A stretch of DNA of 64,000 nt from Halichondria panicea (lineage: Eukaryota > Porifera > Demospongiae > Suberitida > Halichondriidae): positions 5,079,205 through 5,143,204 of the forward strand of contig NC_087378.1 of assembly GCF_963675165.1 (NCBI RefSeq). The letters are read 5' to 3'. The stretch's first letter is position 1. Every line of letters begins with the position of its first letter. Below, piece by piece: positions 23,201-32,048 of the stretch. The notes beneath the pieces are model-generated. The model ran no database searches. It was not told the DNA's origin and saw nothing but the letters and a program-made list of their open reading frames with translations. Both the position numbers and the translations under genes were made by a program.

Positions 23201-24752
23201 AAATTGACTCGGACTAGAAAAATTATAACTCCACCCTACTACCTCCTATGAACTTTATATAGCTCTTTGAATAAGCTACATTCGTCTTGTAGGTACTGAT
23301 AACGAGATATAGTACTATGTATGTAATTATTGATGTGCTATCCCAGATTTACAACTGCTAACTGCATGTTCGCTAAGTGGTTTGTGGCCTAGATGTTTTT
23401 ACTTAGATGACCCGGCCTACTGTAATCGTTCTAATTATAGAACCAATAAAAAATTATTATTTTTCTAGAAACAATGTACGAAAAAAAATGATTTTATATG
23501 GTGGTATATATATATGGGCGTTATAAGGGGCGTCTCTTGGTTCTATAATTGGAACGCTTACGGTAATCTATTTAGATAAAGTTGATAATGTATATAATTA
23601 TATTGAAAATTCATTTTTTTACAAAATCGAAAAAAATACTAGTCTAGTATATACACAACATGTTTATAATGACTTGAATAATAACTTTCTAATGATTACA
23701 ATGACTTGAATAAAGAACAAATTAAAAACTGGGAAATACTATTAGAATCTTGTCTAGGCTTGGGTTTTTTTCTCAATTTGCTGGATTTTTTGGCTTAGAT
23801 GTGTTTAAGAATTGGCTGTAGTTTCGTAATGGAGCCTTCATCAACTGAAACTTGAAATCTGAGTTGTCCTACTGTGTTTCATATTTTAGAGTTAATTTTT
23901 GGCTTTACCCCCCTTAATAGTAAATACCGTTAATTGCTAACTCATGCAGAAAATGCCTCCACTTATTGGAAGATTTGTTCCGTTTCTTGCTGTGGCAGCA
24001 GCCAACTCTATAAACCTCCCCCTCATGAGACAACGAGAACTCAAAACTGGTGTTCCGATCTATGATGAGGACAACAACTATCTAGGAATGTCGACGGTAT
24101 ATTATGTAATTAATGCATATTCAACATCAGCCTTATATTGGACAGAATGCTGCCAGGAAAGGAATCTCTTCTGTAATTTTTTCAAGAATTGTTATGGCTT
24201 CACCAGGGATGGGTGAGTATAATATATGATAGGCATGGTAAAATACATCGGCATTGATTGTACAGTATTTCCACCAATTTTAATGAACGCTCTGGAAAGA
24301 AGAGGAACTTTTAAGGTACATTAATTATTAACTGACTGTTTAAAGTATTCTTAAATTCTACAGAGAATACCGTGGTTGAATGCACCACTTCAAGTTCTGC
24401 TTGTTGGATTGTGGTACGAGTATAATTATAGTTCTTATAATTTTTTGGGTAGCCAATCGACCTTGTTTACTACACTTTACGCAGCAAGCATTAGAGGGCC
24501 AGCCGATGATCACGATACCATTATTATAAATTACATCTTTATGCAGTCTTGTTTTCGCCACACCACTGGGCTGTGCAGTATTTCCTCAGCAGAGGTATGT
24601 TTGTTTGTGTGGGAAACTATTCCTGTCTTTACGTATCTCTATAATAATATTACAGCTCTATAAATGTCGAAAGCCTAGAAACACACCTCAGAAACAAGCT
24701 TCAGAAAACACACCCTTCTGTGAAAGAGGTGTATTTCAATAAAGGATTGTGA
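14203..24752 (+). CDS. SFXN1: sideroflexin, mitochondrial serine transporter family
   Basis: Ten exons give an uninterrupted 330-residue protein: 14203-14390, 17244-17414, 19507-19605, 19981-20056, 23950-24096, 24146-24212, 24266-24315, 24364-24413, 24547-24594 and 24656-24752. Family signatures are present in order: [17 protein letters not shown] near the N terminus, [19 protein letters not shown] (residues 76-94), [20 protein letters not shown] (127-146), [45 protein letters not shown] and the terminal [10 protein letters not shown]. Length is close to animal SFXN1/SFXN3 (about 320). The family sits in the inner mitochondrial membrane with about five membrane segments and imports serine for one-carbon metabolism. 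The ATG at 14203 gives the usual short N terminus. Several introns are 48-61 bp, while introns 1, 2 and 4 are 2-4 kb of repeats. Choice between SFXN1 and SFXN3 orthology is not possible. Confidence 0.95.
14561..15350 (+). mobile_element. family A repeat with nested insertion
   Basis: It starts TTATGCCTCGGTGC, is interrupted at 14575-14837, then resumes GCGCATGCACAACCGAGGTA and runs through CTCGAGTTATGCTTACTTGG, TTAGCTCTGCACTAGAACGC and GGTCGATCATT to CCACCGAGGCATCAGCACC and GCGGTGCTTTCATT. Other full or partial copies are at 20067, 26879, 30858, 41411, 52497, 61160 and 62262. No protein was found. It lies in sideroflexin intron 1. Confidence 0.8.
14575..14837. mobile_element. 263-bp TIR element nested in family A
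   Basis: Left TAGACTGGCGGCGACAGC and right GCTGTCGCCACCAGTCTA are inverses, with GGCAAACTGCCTATCAATCA / TGATAGACAGTTTGCCAG further in. The host words TCGGTGC occur on both sides, an apparent 7-bp target duplication. It is GC-richer than its surroundings. Confidence 0.75.
15410..15740. mobile_element. family J hairpin element
   Basis: CTTGCACACTAGTCTGAAGC and the inverse GCTTCAGACTAGTGTGCAAG bracket a central region containing TTTGAACTTGGTTTCTGTAC. It is the same element as 12230-12507 and 28255-28560. It sits in sideroflexin intron 1. Beyond it, 15741-16810 holds a family A fragment (15780-16000) and no gene I can support. Confidence 0.7.
16811..17025. mobile_element. degenerate family D MITE
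   Basis: GTATTTCGAGGGTATAATGT at the left and TTTATACCCTCGAAATATAC at the right are inverse, enclosing CATTTATACCCAAG and a second CGTGAAAACC block. It lies in sideroflexin intron 1, about 220 bp before exon 2. Confidence 0.6.
17727..18109. mobile_element. 383-bp TIR element, CAGGGCCGTAGA ends
   Basis: Exact 12-bp inverted ends CAGGGCCGTAGA and TCTACGGCCCTG are present. The tips resemble those at 8855 and 37321 but no matching target duplication is visible. A C-rich run lies just inside the right end. It sits in sideroflexin intron 2. Confidence 0.75.
18160..18618. mobile_element. 459-bp long-TIR element with 7-bp target duplication
   Basis: Inverted arms of about 70 bp: CAAGAGTGCATAAAAAGAGA at the left, TCTTCTTATGCACTCTTG at the right, with CTACACAAACACTGTGCACA and TGTGCACAGTGTTTGTGTAG further in. 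GTAACAT occurs on both flanks (18153-18159 and 18619-18625). The element has no open frame of note. It may be hAT-like. Confidence 0.8.
20067..20470 (+). mobile_element. family A repeat, right end lost
   Basis: It starts ATGCCTCGGTGCGCATGCGC just 10 bp after the sideroflexin exon 4 donor site and continues through TTAGCTCTGCACTAGAACG to about 20470. The hairpin terminus is missing. Segment 20471-20720 shows only TTTTCGT-rich MITE fragments. Confidence 0.75.
20728..21480. mobile_element. 753-bp TIR element, TAGCYTCGATTCCAGGCC ends
   Basis: The arms are about 60 bp: TAGCTTCGATTCCAGGCCGC at the left and GCGGCCTGGAATCGAGGCTA at the right, followed inward by GGCCTGGTATACTTTGTATG and its inverse. 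CGCTATA lies on both flanks (20721-20727 and 21481-21487). The interior has no recognisable gene. Shorter relatives of these arms occur at 6203, 32837-32902 and 44515-44580. It sits in sideroflexin intron 4. Confidence 0.85.
21503..21780 (+). mobile_element. family B repeat
   Basis: It starts ATGCCTCGAGGCGTAGCTGC and carries ACGAAAACTAACAGCTTCTA, CTCGAGTTATGGCTAGTTTA and TCTTCAGAATCTTTCATAGC in the standard order. It directly follows the TIR element that ends at 21480. Confidence 0.75.
21961..22512. mobile_element. family E MITE, long copy
   Basis: The ends TACCGTATAGAAGGTAATTT and AAATTACCCGCTATACGGTA are inverse. Next inward are ATATTCATGGTTCAACAATA and CAACCACAAAAACCATGAAT. A central insert (about 22085-22400) begins GACGGGTAGTAAATTTAG and ends with the inverted TAAAATTCACTACCCGT, so one MITE sits inside another. 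The following 22513-23000 holds a GGGGGCTCATTGCT palindrome (22627-22676). Confidence 0.8.
23001..23180. mobile_element. TTAA element, GGTTAC family (short)
   Basis: TTAAGGTTACGGTAAACAG at the left and CTGTAACCTTAA at the right; AGTTTGCTCATGAATATTCA pairs with ATGAATAATTAATGAGCAAA. Both ends abut TTAA, as in piggyBac-type elements. Related copies are at 37553-38124 and 47566-48073. Confidence 0.8.
23178..23917. mobile_element. TTAA element, GGGGGG family
   Basis: It begins TTAAGGGGGGAATAAAGCCA and ends TTGGCTTTACCCCCCTTAA, with a further AAGAAATTGACTC / GAGTTAATTTTT pairing. It shares TTAA 23178-23181 with the neighbouring 23001-23180 element. Inside, 23412-23566 is another palindrome (GTAATCGTTCTAATTATAGA). 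No transposase is present. It ends 32 bp before sideroflexin exon 5. Confidence 0.75.
24738..24743 (+). promoter_or_regulatory. candidate poly(A) signal inside sideroflexin last codons
   Basis: AATAAA reads through the Asn-Lys codons of the conserved terminal YFNKGL, six bases before the stop codon. No other AATAAA lies in the 270 bp up to the convergent RNF4 gene except one at 25036-25043, inside RNF4. If used, the 3' UTR would be only about 10-25 nt. This is inference from position. Confidence 0.4.
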
Positions 24753-25026
24753 CTTTTTACGACGGCTAGGTGCATGCATTGTGTATAGCATAGACGTATA
24801 GATCACAGAATGAACAATGAAATGTATGTTCGAGATGTATGTTCTTTTGCTGCATGTTTGTCTTTGTCATGAAATTATGTTCATGGGACCCAATCAACAC
24901 ACAATTGAGCTTAAAGGTGTTTGGGTGACATGGCTCAAGTTCCCTCCGACCTCAATCACACACTATAATAATCATATGCATGCTCACAACAACGGATTTA
25001 CGGTAATAACGTAGATAAACCACAAG

Positions 25027-25659
25027 TTAAGACAAAAATAAAGGGTGACAGTTGTTCCATTTTACAGGTTTTCTACAGTTGGGGCATTTTTGTTGAGCTT
25101 TGACTGCCTTTTTAATGCATTCATTGCAGAATATATGGCCACAATGAGTGACCATTACATGACGGCCATCTTTTTCAAACTGCTGGACAGTTTCCATACA
25201 TACAGGACAGTTAATAATATGCTTTGACGCTGGTGATGTTTTTTCAGTAACAAAAATCGCGCCAACTTGCTTTGTTGGGGTTACATGCCCAATCTTTAAA
25301 GAGCAAGCCCCTTCAGTTCCGTCGGAGGTCCGTCTACTTGAGCCGTATTTAGATTGGCCACCTCTTTTATAGGTTTTAGGCTCCTTGTAGGGATGAGCAG
25401 GCAATTCCATCTCAATAATGTCATCATCTGAGTCCGAGTCTATAATCAATACTTTTGTGGAAGTTGATACAGCATGAGATGACCTTCCTTCATTTGTTAA
25501 GTCCACAAAATTATCATCACTGACTGACGAGGAAGAGCTCACAGACAGGGGTCGTCTAGCCCATCTCAATCTGGTTGCCTCTTCACTATTGCCACCGACA
25601 CTCTTTCTCGATCTATATAACAAACAAGTGCATGCTGACAATTGGTCACAGACACACAT
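25027..25659 (-). CDS. RNF4: RNF4-like SUMO-targeted ubiquitin ligase
   Basis: The open frame reads 210 residues. At the C terminus is a C3HC4 RING: CPVC at 151-154, CGHIFC at 173-178, C181 and CPNC at 192-195, followed by the family-typical HPLF ending. Upstream are SUMO-interaction-like hydrophobic/acidic motifs: NFVDLTNE (50-57), VLIIDSDSDDD (70-80) and IIEMELP (81-87). RNF4 binds poly-SUMO chains and ubiquitinates the modified protein in the nucleus; length and layout fit (human about 190). An ATG at 25659 opens the frame, but a TATATAG acceptor at about 25613-25619 just before SRKSVGG suggests the true first codons may lie in a separate upstream exon, which I could not place. It converges with sideroflexin, 274 bp apart. 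Confidence 0.88.
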   Translation of the reverse strand: MCVCDQLSACTCLLYRSRKSVGGNSEEATRLRWARRPLSVSSSSSVSDDNFVDLTNEGRSSHAVSTSTKVLIIDSDSDDDIIEMELPAHPYKEPKTYKRGGQSKYGSSRRTSDGTEGACSLKIGHVTPTKQVGAIFVTEKTSPASKHIINCPVCMETVQQFEKDGRHVMVTHCGHIFCNECIKKAVKAQQKCPNCRKPVKWNNCHPLFLS

Positions 25660-26878
25660 GGGTCTAAAGGACTTAGGTGGTCAAATACTTATCAATACAA
25701 CCAATGATAATTACGATAATGATCATCTGCGCACATTTGAAAAGGCACCCCACACGTGTAAAACGCATTCGTTTCTTGTCACCGTTATCTTACAGTGGAA
25801 TTTTGTCGTATCCTGTATCCTATAACCATTGTCGATCTATATGCTAACTGAAGTGCTCAGAAGCTGCCCTTCAAGGTGCAGTTGATTGATAAGACTAGAA
25901 CCTTATTGTTGCTGCTGCATGTACATTCTTATAGCTTCTGCTGCTGGAGAAAACTAGTGATACTGACAGACATGCACTCTTAAATAGATGCTAAGCATTT
26001 CTGTATAATGGGTCAACATTCGTGGTTATTAATCAATTCGTAGATATTATTTTGTGGTTGCTGCTTACTGCAGGTAAAGGCAGTCAATGATTGCTTCATT
26101 CGTGGGTAAAATATTCGTGCTCAGGGATTCAACCAAGAAATGTTTCCCCTCCCCCAAAATAACCCGCGCTATGATATGCAGTCCATTTACATGAATAACC
26201 CTTCCACCACAAATGAAGGGAGCAAAGAAAGTATTGCATGATTCTTAAACAATAATTATGCCACTTGTACTGTATGAATTACCAACAGGCCCTGGAAAAT
26301 TATGCATAATAGGTTACGTTATTATGCTGGGGCGTAATAATTATAGGGTAAATTGGTCAGTTTTGTGTAAATTCAATGGCCGGTCCTCTGCTGATGTTGC
26401 TAAACGTGTTTTTTCTCTTTTAAATGCCTACTTTACATCTAGAAGATTATGTTGAATCTTCACTTATGTTACAAATTTGCAATACAACAAGAAATTATAA
26501 CTTTTTTGTTGCTTCTATATAATTTACATGTACTGCTGAAAAAAGATTATTTATGAATTCAATGTGGGGCATAATGGATTCATTCGACAAGCATAAAATA
26601 GGCTGAATTTAATTGGGGAAGTGCTTAAAAGAACGAGTATTACAACTGCGCTGTGCTAATGGCCTCTCGCCATGTTTTGCTTTTGCTCAGAGTGTATAGA
26701 AGAAGTAATCAGTTATCTTATTTATACAATTATTGTTGACATTGAACCACACAGTCTTTATAGAAAAGGAGCTTAATGGCAACAGAAGTCTAGACTATCT
26801 GATGCCCTGATGAATGGATCTTCAAGGATAGAAGCATGTACAACAGTTTATTGCATTTCCTGTCAATGAATAATTAAA
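25660..26878. other. intergenic, repeat fragments only
   Basis: It holds the putative RNF4 upstream region, a degenerate family E copy at about 26005-26175 (GGTAAAATATTCGTG, inverted arms) and a family C fragment (CCTCTCGCCATGTTTTGC) near 26663-26680. No supported gene was found. A GTAAGATAAC splice-donor-like site for a minus-strand exon lies near 25785-25794. Confidence 0.5.
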
Positions 26879-27605
26879 TGAAAGCACCCCGGGTGCTGAT
26901 GCCTCGGTGGAGGTGCCAAAGCTACATAACATAAAGCTAAGAAGCTACACACATTGATTATAATTATCGTGATGAACTTTTTAATTTTACTGCATGCAAA
27001 ATCCAGGGAAACTCAAGAAGTGGGTAATGATCGAAGATGATGGTTGTAAAAAACGATCGATGCCAAAAGTTCAAGCCTAAAATTAATGGCTGCAAGTCAG
27101 CAGAGCCTTGCAGCTCTCTACTCACTCTTGCAGCTACCGATAGCGTTCTAGTGCAGAGCTAAGTACTAAGTAGAGTAGCAACACTCGGTAAACAAGTTTG
27201 GCTACGTGCTCTTCTGAAAAGGCTGCAATGGCATTCTATTAAAGTAAGCAAAACTAGGCATAACTCGAGAACGAAGCATTATTTTGCAAATCCATGACAG
27301 GACTGCATCCAGGATTTTGGATCAGGGGGGGGGGGGCGAATTGGGTAATTAAAAAATGTAGAAGGGGCGAAGTCATCAGAATTATAGCAGTACAAATGAA
27401 TCTGCCAGATCCTAGGGGGGCGAATTACCCCCCTCGCCCCCCCCTCAATGCAGCCCTGCACGAATTAAAATCCAAGTAAACATGACTAGAAGCCTATAGA
27501 ACTCTTACTTGCACTTGATTCATCTTTGAGCAGCTGTAGTAATCTACACAGACAGACACACACACACACTACCGTATACCTCGCTTGCGCATGCGCACCG
27601 AGGCA
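26879..27605 (-). mobile_element. family A repeat with nested 161-bp element
   Basis: On the minus strand it runs from ATGCCTCGGTGCGCATGCGC (27605 inward) to the hairpin end GGTGCTTTCATT-type terminus at 26879. The host frame is broken within GCAAATCCA(C/T)GA by the insertion 27298-27458, after which AATTAAAATCCAAG resumes. Confidence 0.8.
27298..27458. mobile_element. 161-bp element nested in family A
   Basis: The ends are CAGGACTGCATCCAGG and the inverse-like CAATGCAGCCCTG, with G- and C-rich runs (27325-27335, 27415-27444) inside. Flanks CATGA and CACGA look like a 5-bp target duplication with one change. The host word is CACGA in other family A copies. Confidence 0.75.
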
Positions 27606-28254
27606 TAAAAAAGGGGTGTGATCAAGGGCCGGGCTGTAGGTTGGTTGGCATAATTTTGAGCATAATATACTGTAGGCACATTCATTTTTTTTTGCATAAT
27701 AGGCACCTTTATAACAATTACGAGAATAATAGGAGGTACAGGTCAGCACGAATCATACTATTTTGTAGGCTTGATGCATGGTCGTGATGGAAGTACTGGT
27801 GGTTAACTATCTCCTTGGGTATTCTGTATTATAGTGTTAATAATAGAGTCATGTGGCCATTATTTATACTTGTGTGCGATGACATGGGGTCTATCTTTGT
27901 AGTGGGAATAGTAGGCGATTTGAAAAGAGTGAAAAGAATAGCATAAACGAATAATAATATCTCGAGTATAATCTACCAACCCCTACCGGGCTGTGTTCCC
28001 AGGCCGATTTGTCTCTAAAATAACACTAGGTCGAAGGCTAGCAGTGTACGTGCATGCAGCTTTGCAGCTCTTTTCTGACTCTTGTAGCTAACAAACATAA
28101 GTTGAATAGAAAATTTGTGCGAATAGATGATGCTATGAAATATTCCAAAGAAACTATCAGAGTCTGCATGGGCCTGAGCCTCGAATTAAAATACGGCCTA
28201 GTATCTATTGCATGCTTACGCCTGACATAGCCGTTTACGCTCATCTACTATTTA

Positions 28255-28560
28255 CATTGTAGCTTAGCTATATGTTGCTGTGGCTTATGCCCTCTATTTC
28301 GTAGCCAGGGGAGGCTCTCATCTACCTCTACAATGGTCATATGGTCAGGATGTCTGAGCTTGATTCCTGTACAGGCTATGGCAAGTTTTTGTGCTTCCAA
28401 CTGCAAGATAACCCGACCATACGACCATCGTGTGAGAGCCTCTTCTGGCTTCAGACTAGTGTGCAAGCCTTCTCGACAACGCAATAGAGAGCATAAGCCA
28501 CAGCTTTAGAGGAGACAAAGTATTTGTTAAAAACGAAAAAAACTAGTAAACAAACTAGTT
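28255..28560. mobile_element. family J hairpin element
   Basis: It carries the same pair of arms as 12230-12507 (GAGAGCCTCTTCTGGCTTCA, TAGTGTGCAAGCCTTCTCGA) and the central GTCTGAGCTTGATTCCTGTA. It is bounded by a CTCGAATTAAAATACGGCCT end at 28183. The segment 27606-28254 contains a family B fragment (28058-28160) and no gene. Confidence 0.65.
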
Positions 28561-28670
28561 ATGGTGTTCTAACGTAGAACAAATTCAGTTGCGCATGTGC
28601 ATGCACCCATGCAATAAAAGTTATGCACAGGGCGTGGTCAACACCCATGTGGATCATTGTCAGGCACATT

Positions 28671-29290
28671 GAGTGGGGGAAACTTTTTACACACAAGTGA
28701 TAGTAAACTAGCACAATTGATCGACGTGTTTATGCAAAATGAAGAGTTACTGTGCAGTAAGCTGTAATGCAGATACTAAGAAGGATGCAGGCTACAGACC
28801 TGTTCAGCTAGATTTCTACTTCCATGCGTGCAAAAAGCTTTGTGCTCCTAGATTTGATGCATGTTCATACTAAATAACACTTTCTGTTAGCATCACGGAT
28901 CCAAGAATATAGTGAATGCAGCCTCAGTTACAAGGTGTACACACATTCAAAGCTGTTGTGCTAGACTTTAAGTTGCTCCGAAGACCCTCAGAGAAGAAGA
29001 GAGTAGACTCAGCAGTAAAGAATTGGGAGCCTACATATCTTGGATCTGCCTTTGTGGAAGAGCATAAGAATTTTATGTTGCTGGCTATGCTCTTCAACAA
29101 AATGATTTCTACAGATCCAAGAGCTCCTATTCTTTTGTTTTACTGCAGTCTCTAAAACAATACTAGTCCGTAGCCTGCATTTTTCTTAGTATCTAACTTA
29201 TTGCACAGCAATTCTTCATTTTGCCTCAACATGTCGATCTTTTGTGCAAGTTACTATCACTTCTGTGTAAAAAAATTCTTCTGCCACTCA
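28671..29290. mobile_element. 620-bp long-TIR element
   Basis: Inverted arms of about 120 bp: GAGTGGGGGAAACTTTTTAC at the left matches the inverse of CTTCTGCCACTC at the right, then AAGTGATAGT, GATCGACGTG and AATGAAGAGTTACTGTGC with inverse partners at 29160-29260. Inside each arm an ATG opens a short reading frame. The central part (28916-29155) is open for 79 codons without similarity I recognise. No target duplication was resolved. Confidence 0.7.
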
Positions 29291-29356
29291 CGACGGTGGA
29301 TATAGCCACGGTTGCTAACATAGAATGTTTTGTTTGAAACCACGCCCCGTGCATAA

Positions 29357-30199
29357 CCTCTATAGAGATAGTGCAGCGGAAGTAGATGTAGTCTACATGA
29401 TGGCGCACGCCCATGACAATTGTTGCTATCCGCCATCTTGGAGGGCAGTTACACATTGGAATTCTGCATGGAAGGCAAGTCAGAGTACTTTTCGGGCCTT
29501 TCTAGGGAATCTAGGGCTAGATATGAAGGGTAAGTGATTGGCACAAGCTTGATCCGTGATCCGTACGTCAAAAATAACAGAACTGATTTTCCTGATGTCC
29601 TCTGCCTGATGTTATGATGCTAAGTATAGATATGATGGTAAGTCAGCACTCAGACTTCGAAAGAAGTCTAGGCATTAGTCTACATTTGAGTGTGCAGGTA
29701 CTATATGGTCTGTGCAGGCTTGGAAAGGTTTGCTGATGGGGATTGCTCCATGAAATCGGGGATAGATTCGCAGTCATGGAAAAAGGTATAATTATGTGTA
29801 TGATGTAGGTCAAACCGTCACTAACGTGTCTGCTCATTTAATATTGTCATCGTAAATTACTAGTGAAAAGAATGAACCCTCCTTGAACCCTCCTGTAAGG
29901 CCGGATGCAGCAAAAAGCTCCCTCTGGATCTCACCCAAGGCACTAGATGAGCTATTGTGACTTCATATATCTGTTGGCCATATAATTTGTGACATTAGTG
30001 TGAAATATAAACTGAATTGAACATTGTATGAAAATGTCACAAGAATAGTAAAAGTGCAAAAAACACACTATAGATTTGATGCAGCTTCCCATTCTCTGCC
30101 CTCCAAGATGGCAGTTCCTGTATAACCGGAAGCGATTAACGTTGGCTCCTCCCATCTGCGTCATCGTTTACTTCCTCGGGGGCACTATCTCTATAGATA
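29357..30199. mobile_element. 843-bp TIR element, CTATAGAGATAGTGC ends
   Basis: CTATAGAGATAGTGC at the left and GCACTATCTCTATAG at the right are exact inverses; GCCATCTTGGAGGGCA and TGCCCTCCAAGATGGC pair further in. ATAACC lies outside both ends. No coding sequence was recognised inside. Confidence 0.75.
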
Positions 30200-30857
30200 A
30201 CCAGGCCGTATTTTAACCGACCTGGATATGAGGCTAGGTCTGGGCTGCCATGCAGTCTAAAAACACATTCCAATACAGCAGGATCGACGGGCAAGCTTGG
30301 CTTTTATTTATAGGTATTACTTAGAGTTTGAACGCTATTCAGATTCTATTCTTCCACCGAGGGAGCAACGTATTATAGCCAATAATTTATAACACTCGTA
30401 CTATGGGATTCATGGTAACCTTGCACTCAGGCTCGGTTGGTTTTACTGTTATAAATCCTCAATCACGGTATTAAAATATAAAGACACAAAAATGTAGGCC
30501 TACCTCAGTCCACTAGCCATTGCCTTCCTTTAAGGGTCTATATGCCGTTACTCTTTACTCTTTGCTCTCTTTGGACCCTAGAGAAAATCAGTAGCAGTGC
30601 AGTATATATAGTACACAGCCAAAAATACAAAAATGAGACTGTGGATTTTTTGCTGTGTAAATACAAAAATGAGACTTTGCTCTTTTCAAAAATTTCTTTT
30701 AAATTAGCCGTAAAAGTATTGTCCGGGTTAGTGAACGGCTGGTCTCGAGGCTAGGTCGGGGACATGTACATGTACATGTAGCCTCGATTCGAAGCCGCTG
30801 AGAATTCAAGGGGCTGGAGTCGAGGCTAATGTACATGTAACTGTTCACAATGTTTTT
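30200..30857. other. intergenic, no gene seen
   Basis: It contains a CCAGGCC...GAGGCTAG repeat end (30205-30238), a TACAAAAATGAGACT direct repeat (30624-30680), an ACATGTACATGTAC run and a second GCCTCGATTCGAAGCC end near 30780. No open frame carries a recognisable product. Confidence 0.5.
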
Positions 30858-31377
30858 ATGCCTCGGTGCGCATGCGTATACGGTAGTGTGTTTGTGTGTC
30901 TGTGTGTGTGTCTGTGTAGACTGCTACAGCTGCTCAAGGATGAATCAAGTGCAAGTAAGAGTTTCTATAGGCTTCTAGTCATGTTTACTTGGATTTTAAT
31001 TCGTAGATTTGCAAAATAATGCTTCGTTCTCGAGTTATGCCTAGTTTTGCTTACTTGGAATGCCATTGCAGCCTTTTCAGAAGAGCACGTAGCCAAACCT
31101 GTTTACCGAGTGTTGCTACTCTACTTAGTAGTTAGCTCTGCACTAGAATGCTAGCTATTGGTAGCTGCAAGAGTGAGAAGAGAGCTGCAAGGCTCTGCTA
31201 TTATGCAGCCATTAATTTTAGACTTGAACTTTTGGCATCGATCGTTTTTAACAACAATCATGGTCGATCATTACCCACTCAGAGTTTTTGCATGCAGCAA
31301 AATTAATGTATAAGTAGCTTTATGTTATATAGCTTTGGCATCTCCACCGAGGCATCAGCACCTTCGGTGCTTTCATT
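30858..31377 (+). mobile_element. family A repeat, near complete
   Basis: This is the cleanest uninterrupted copy: ATGCCTCGGTGCGCATGCG start, GGCTTCTAGTCATGTTTACT, CTCGAGTTATGCCTAGTTTT, TTAGCTCTGCACTAGAATGC, TTTAACAACAATCATGGTCG, ending CCACCGAGGCATCAGCACC then TTCGGTGCTTTCATT. It can serve as reference for the family. Confidence 0.85.
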
Positions 31378-31436
31378 TCCTCGGTTTTTTCAATAAACAT
31401 GTACTACACTGTACATACAATAGTCATAATTATCAT

Positions 31437-31598
31437 TGAGTACGGATGATGTTGAATGCCTCCTTGAGCTGCACAGCTCTACTCTACTACTCTACTATGA
31501 GTAGATCTATATTGGTATTGAGTACGTATAATGGATGATGTTGAATGCCTCCTTGAGCTGCACAGCTCTACTCTACTATGAGTAGATCTATATTGGTA
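31437..31598 (+). repeat. tandem duplication, about 81-bp unit x2
   Basis: Both units read TTGAGTACG..., GATGATGTTGAATGCCTCCT, TGAGCTGCACAGCTCTACTC and ATGAGTAGATCTATATTGGT. The first has one extra CTACTCTA step. It lies between repeats. Confidence 0.85.
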
Positions 31599-31756
31599 CC
31601 AGGACTTCAGTGAGCAAGGTGCAGGTGCAGGTGCATGGACGATGAACAGACTCCCATTGTCACCAAAGTAAGTAATGACAGTAAGTTATGGTGTTTTGAA
31701 ATCCTTCATTCGATGGCATCCCACTGATTTATTCAAACACGTTTCCAAGGTACACG

Positions 31757-32030
31757 CTAGTTGGGCGTGGCCCGACCGTCACTGACGGGAGGTCGGGGGA
31801 CACGCTTATATAGGATTTGTACTGCTGCACTGAGAAGTGCAGCCCAATCAGATTGCAGTATTTCTGAGATAACGATATTCATGACTCAAATATTGATATT
31901 CATAACTGGACATGCGGTTTATAATTTCATTCATGATGCTTACAGAGCAGTATTGCATAACACAGCAGTGTAAATCCTACATAAGCGTGTCACCCAGCCA
32001 CCCGTTAGGAACAGGTGCTGGGCTACGCCC
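31757..32030. mobile_element. palindromic MITE
   Basis: GTTGGGCGTGGC at the left and TGGGCTACGCCCA at the right are inverse-like; GACACGCTTATATAGGATTT pairs with AAATCCTACATAAGCGTGTC, and TACTGCTGCACTGAG with ACACAGCAGTG. The core contains GATATTCATGACTC and TTCATAACTGG. Confidence 0.65.
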
Positions 32031-32048
32031 ATGCAGCTAGGTACACAC

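Noticed and set aside
24097-24130. A 34-bp intron in sideroflexin with acceptor at 24129-24130
   Set aside because: The next acceptor at 24144-24145 gives a 49-bp intron and a gap-free match of YLGMSTNAARK with the family, so the longer intron is preferred.
28916-29155. 79-codon open frame inside a TIR element
   Set aside because: No recognisable transposase motif and no second copy in the window for comparison.
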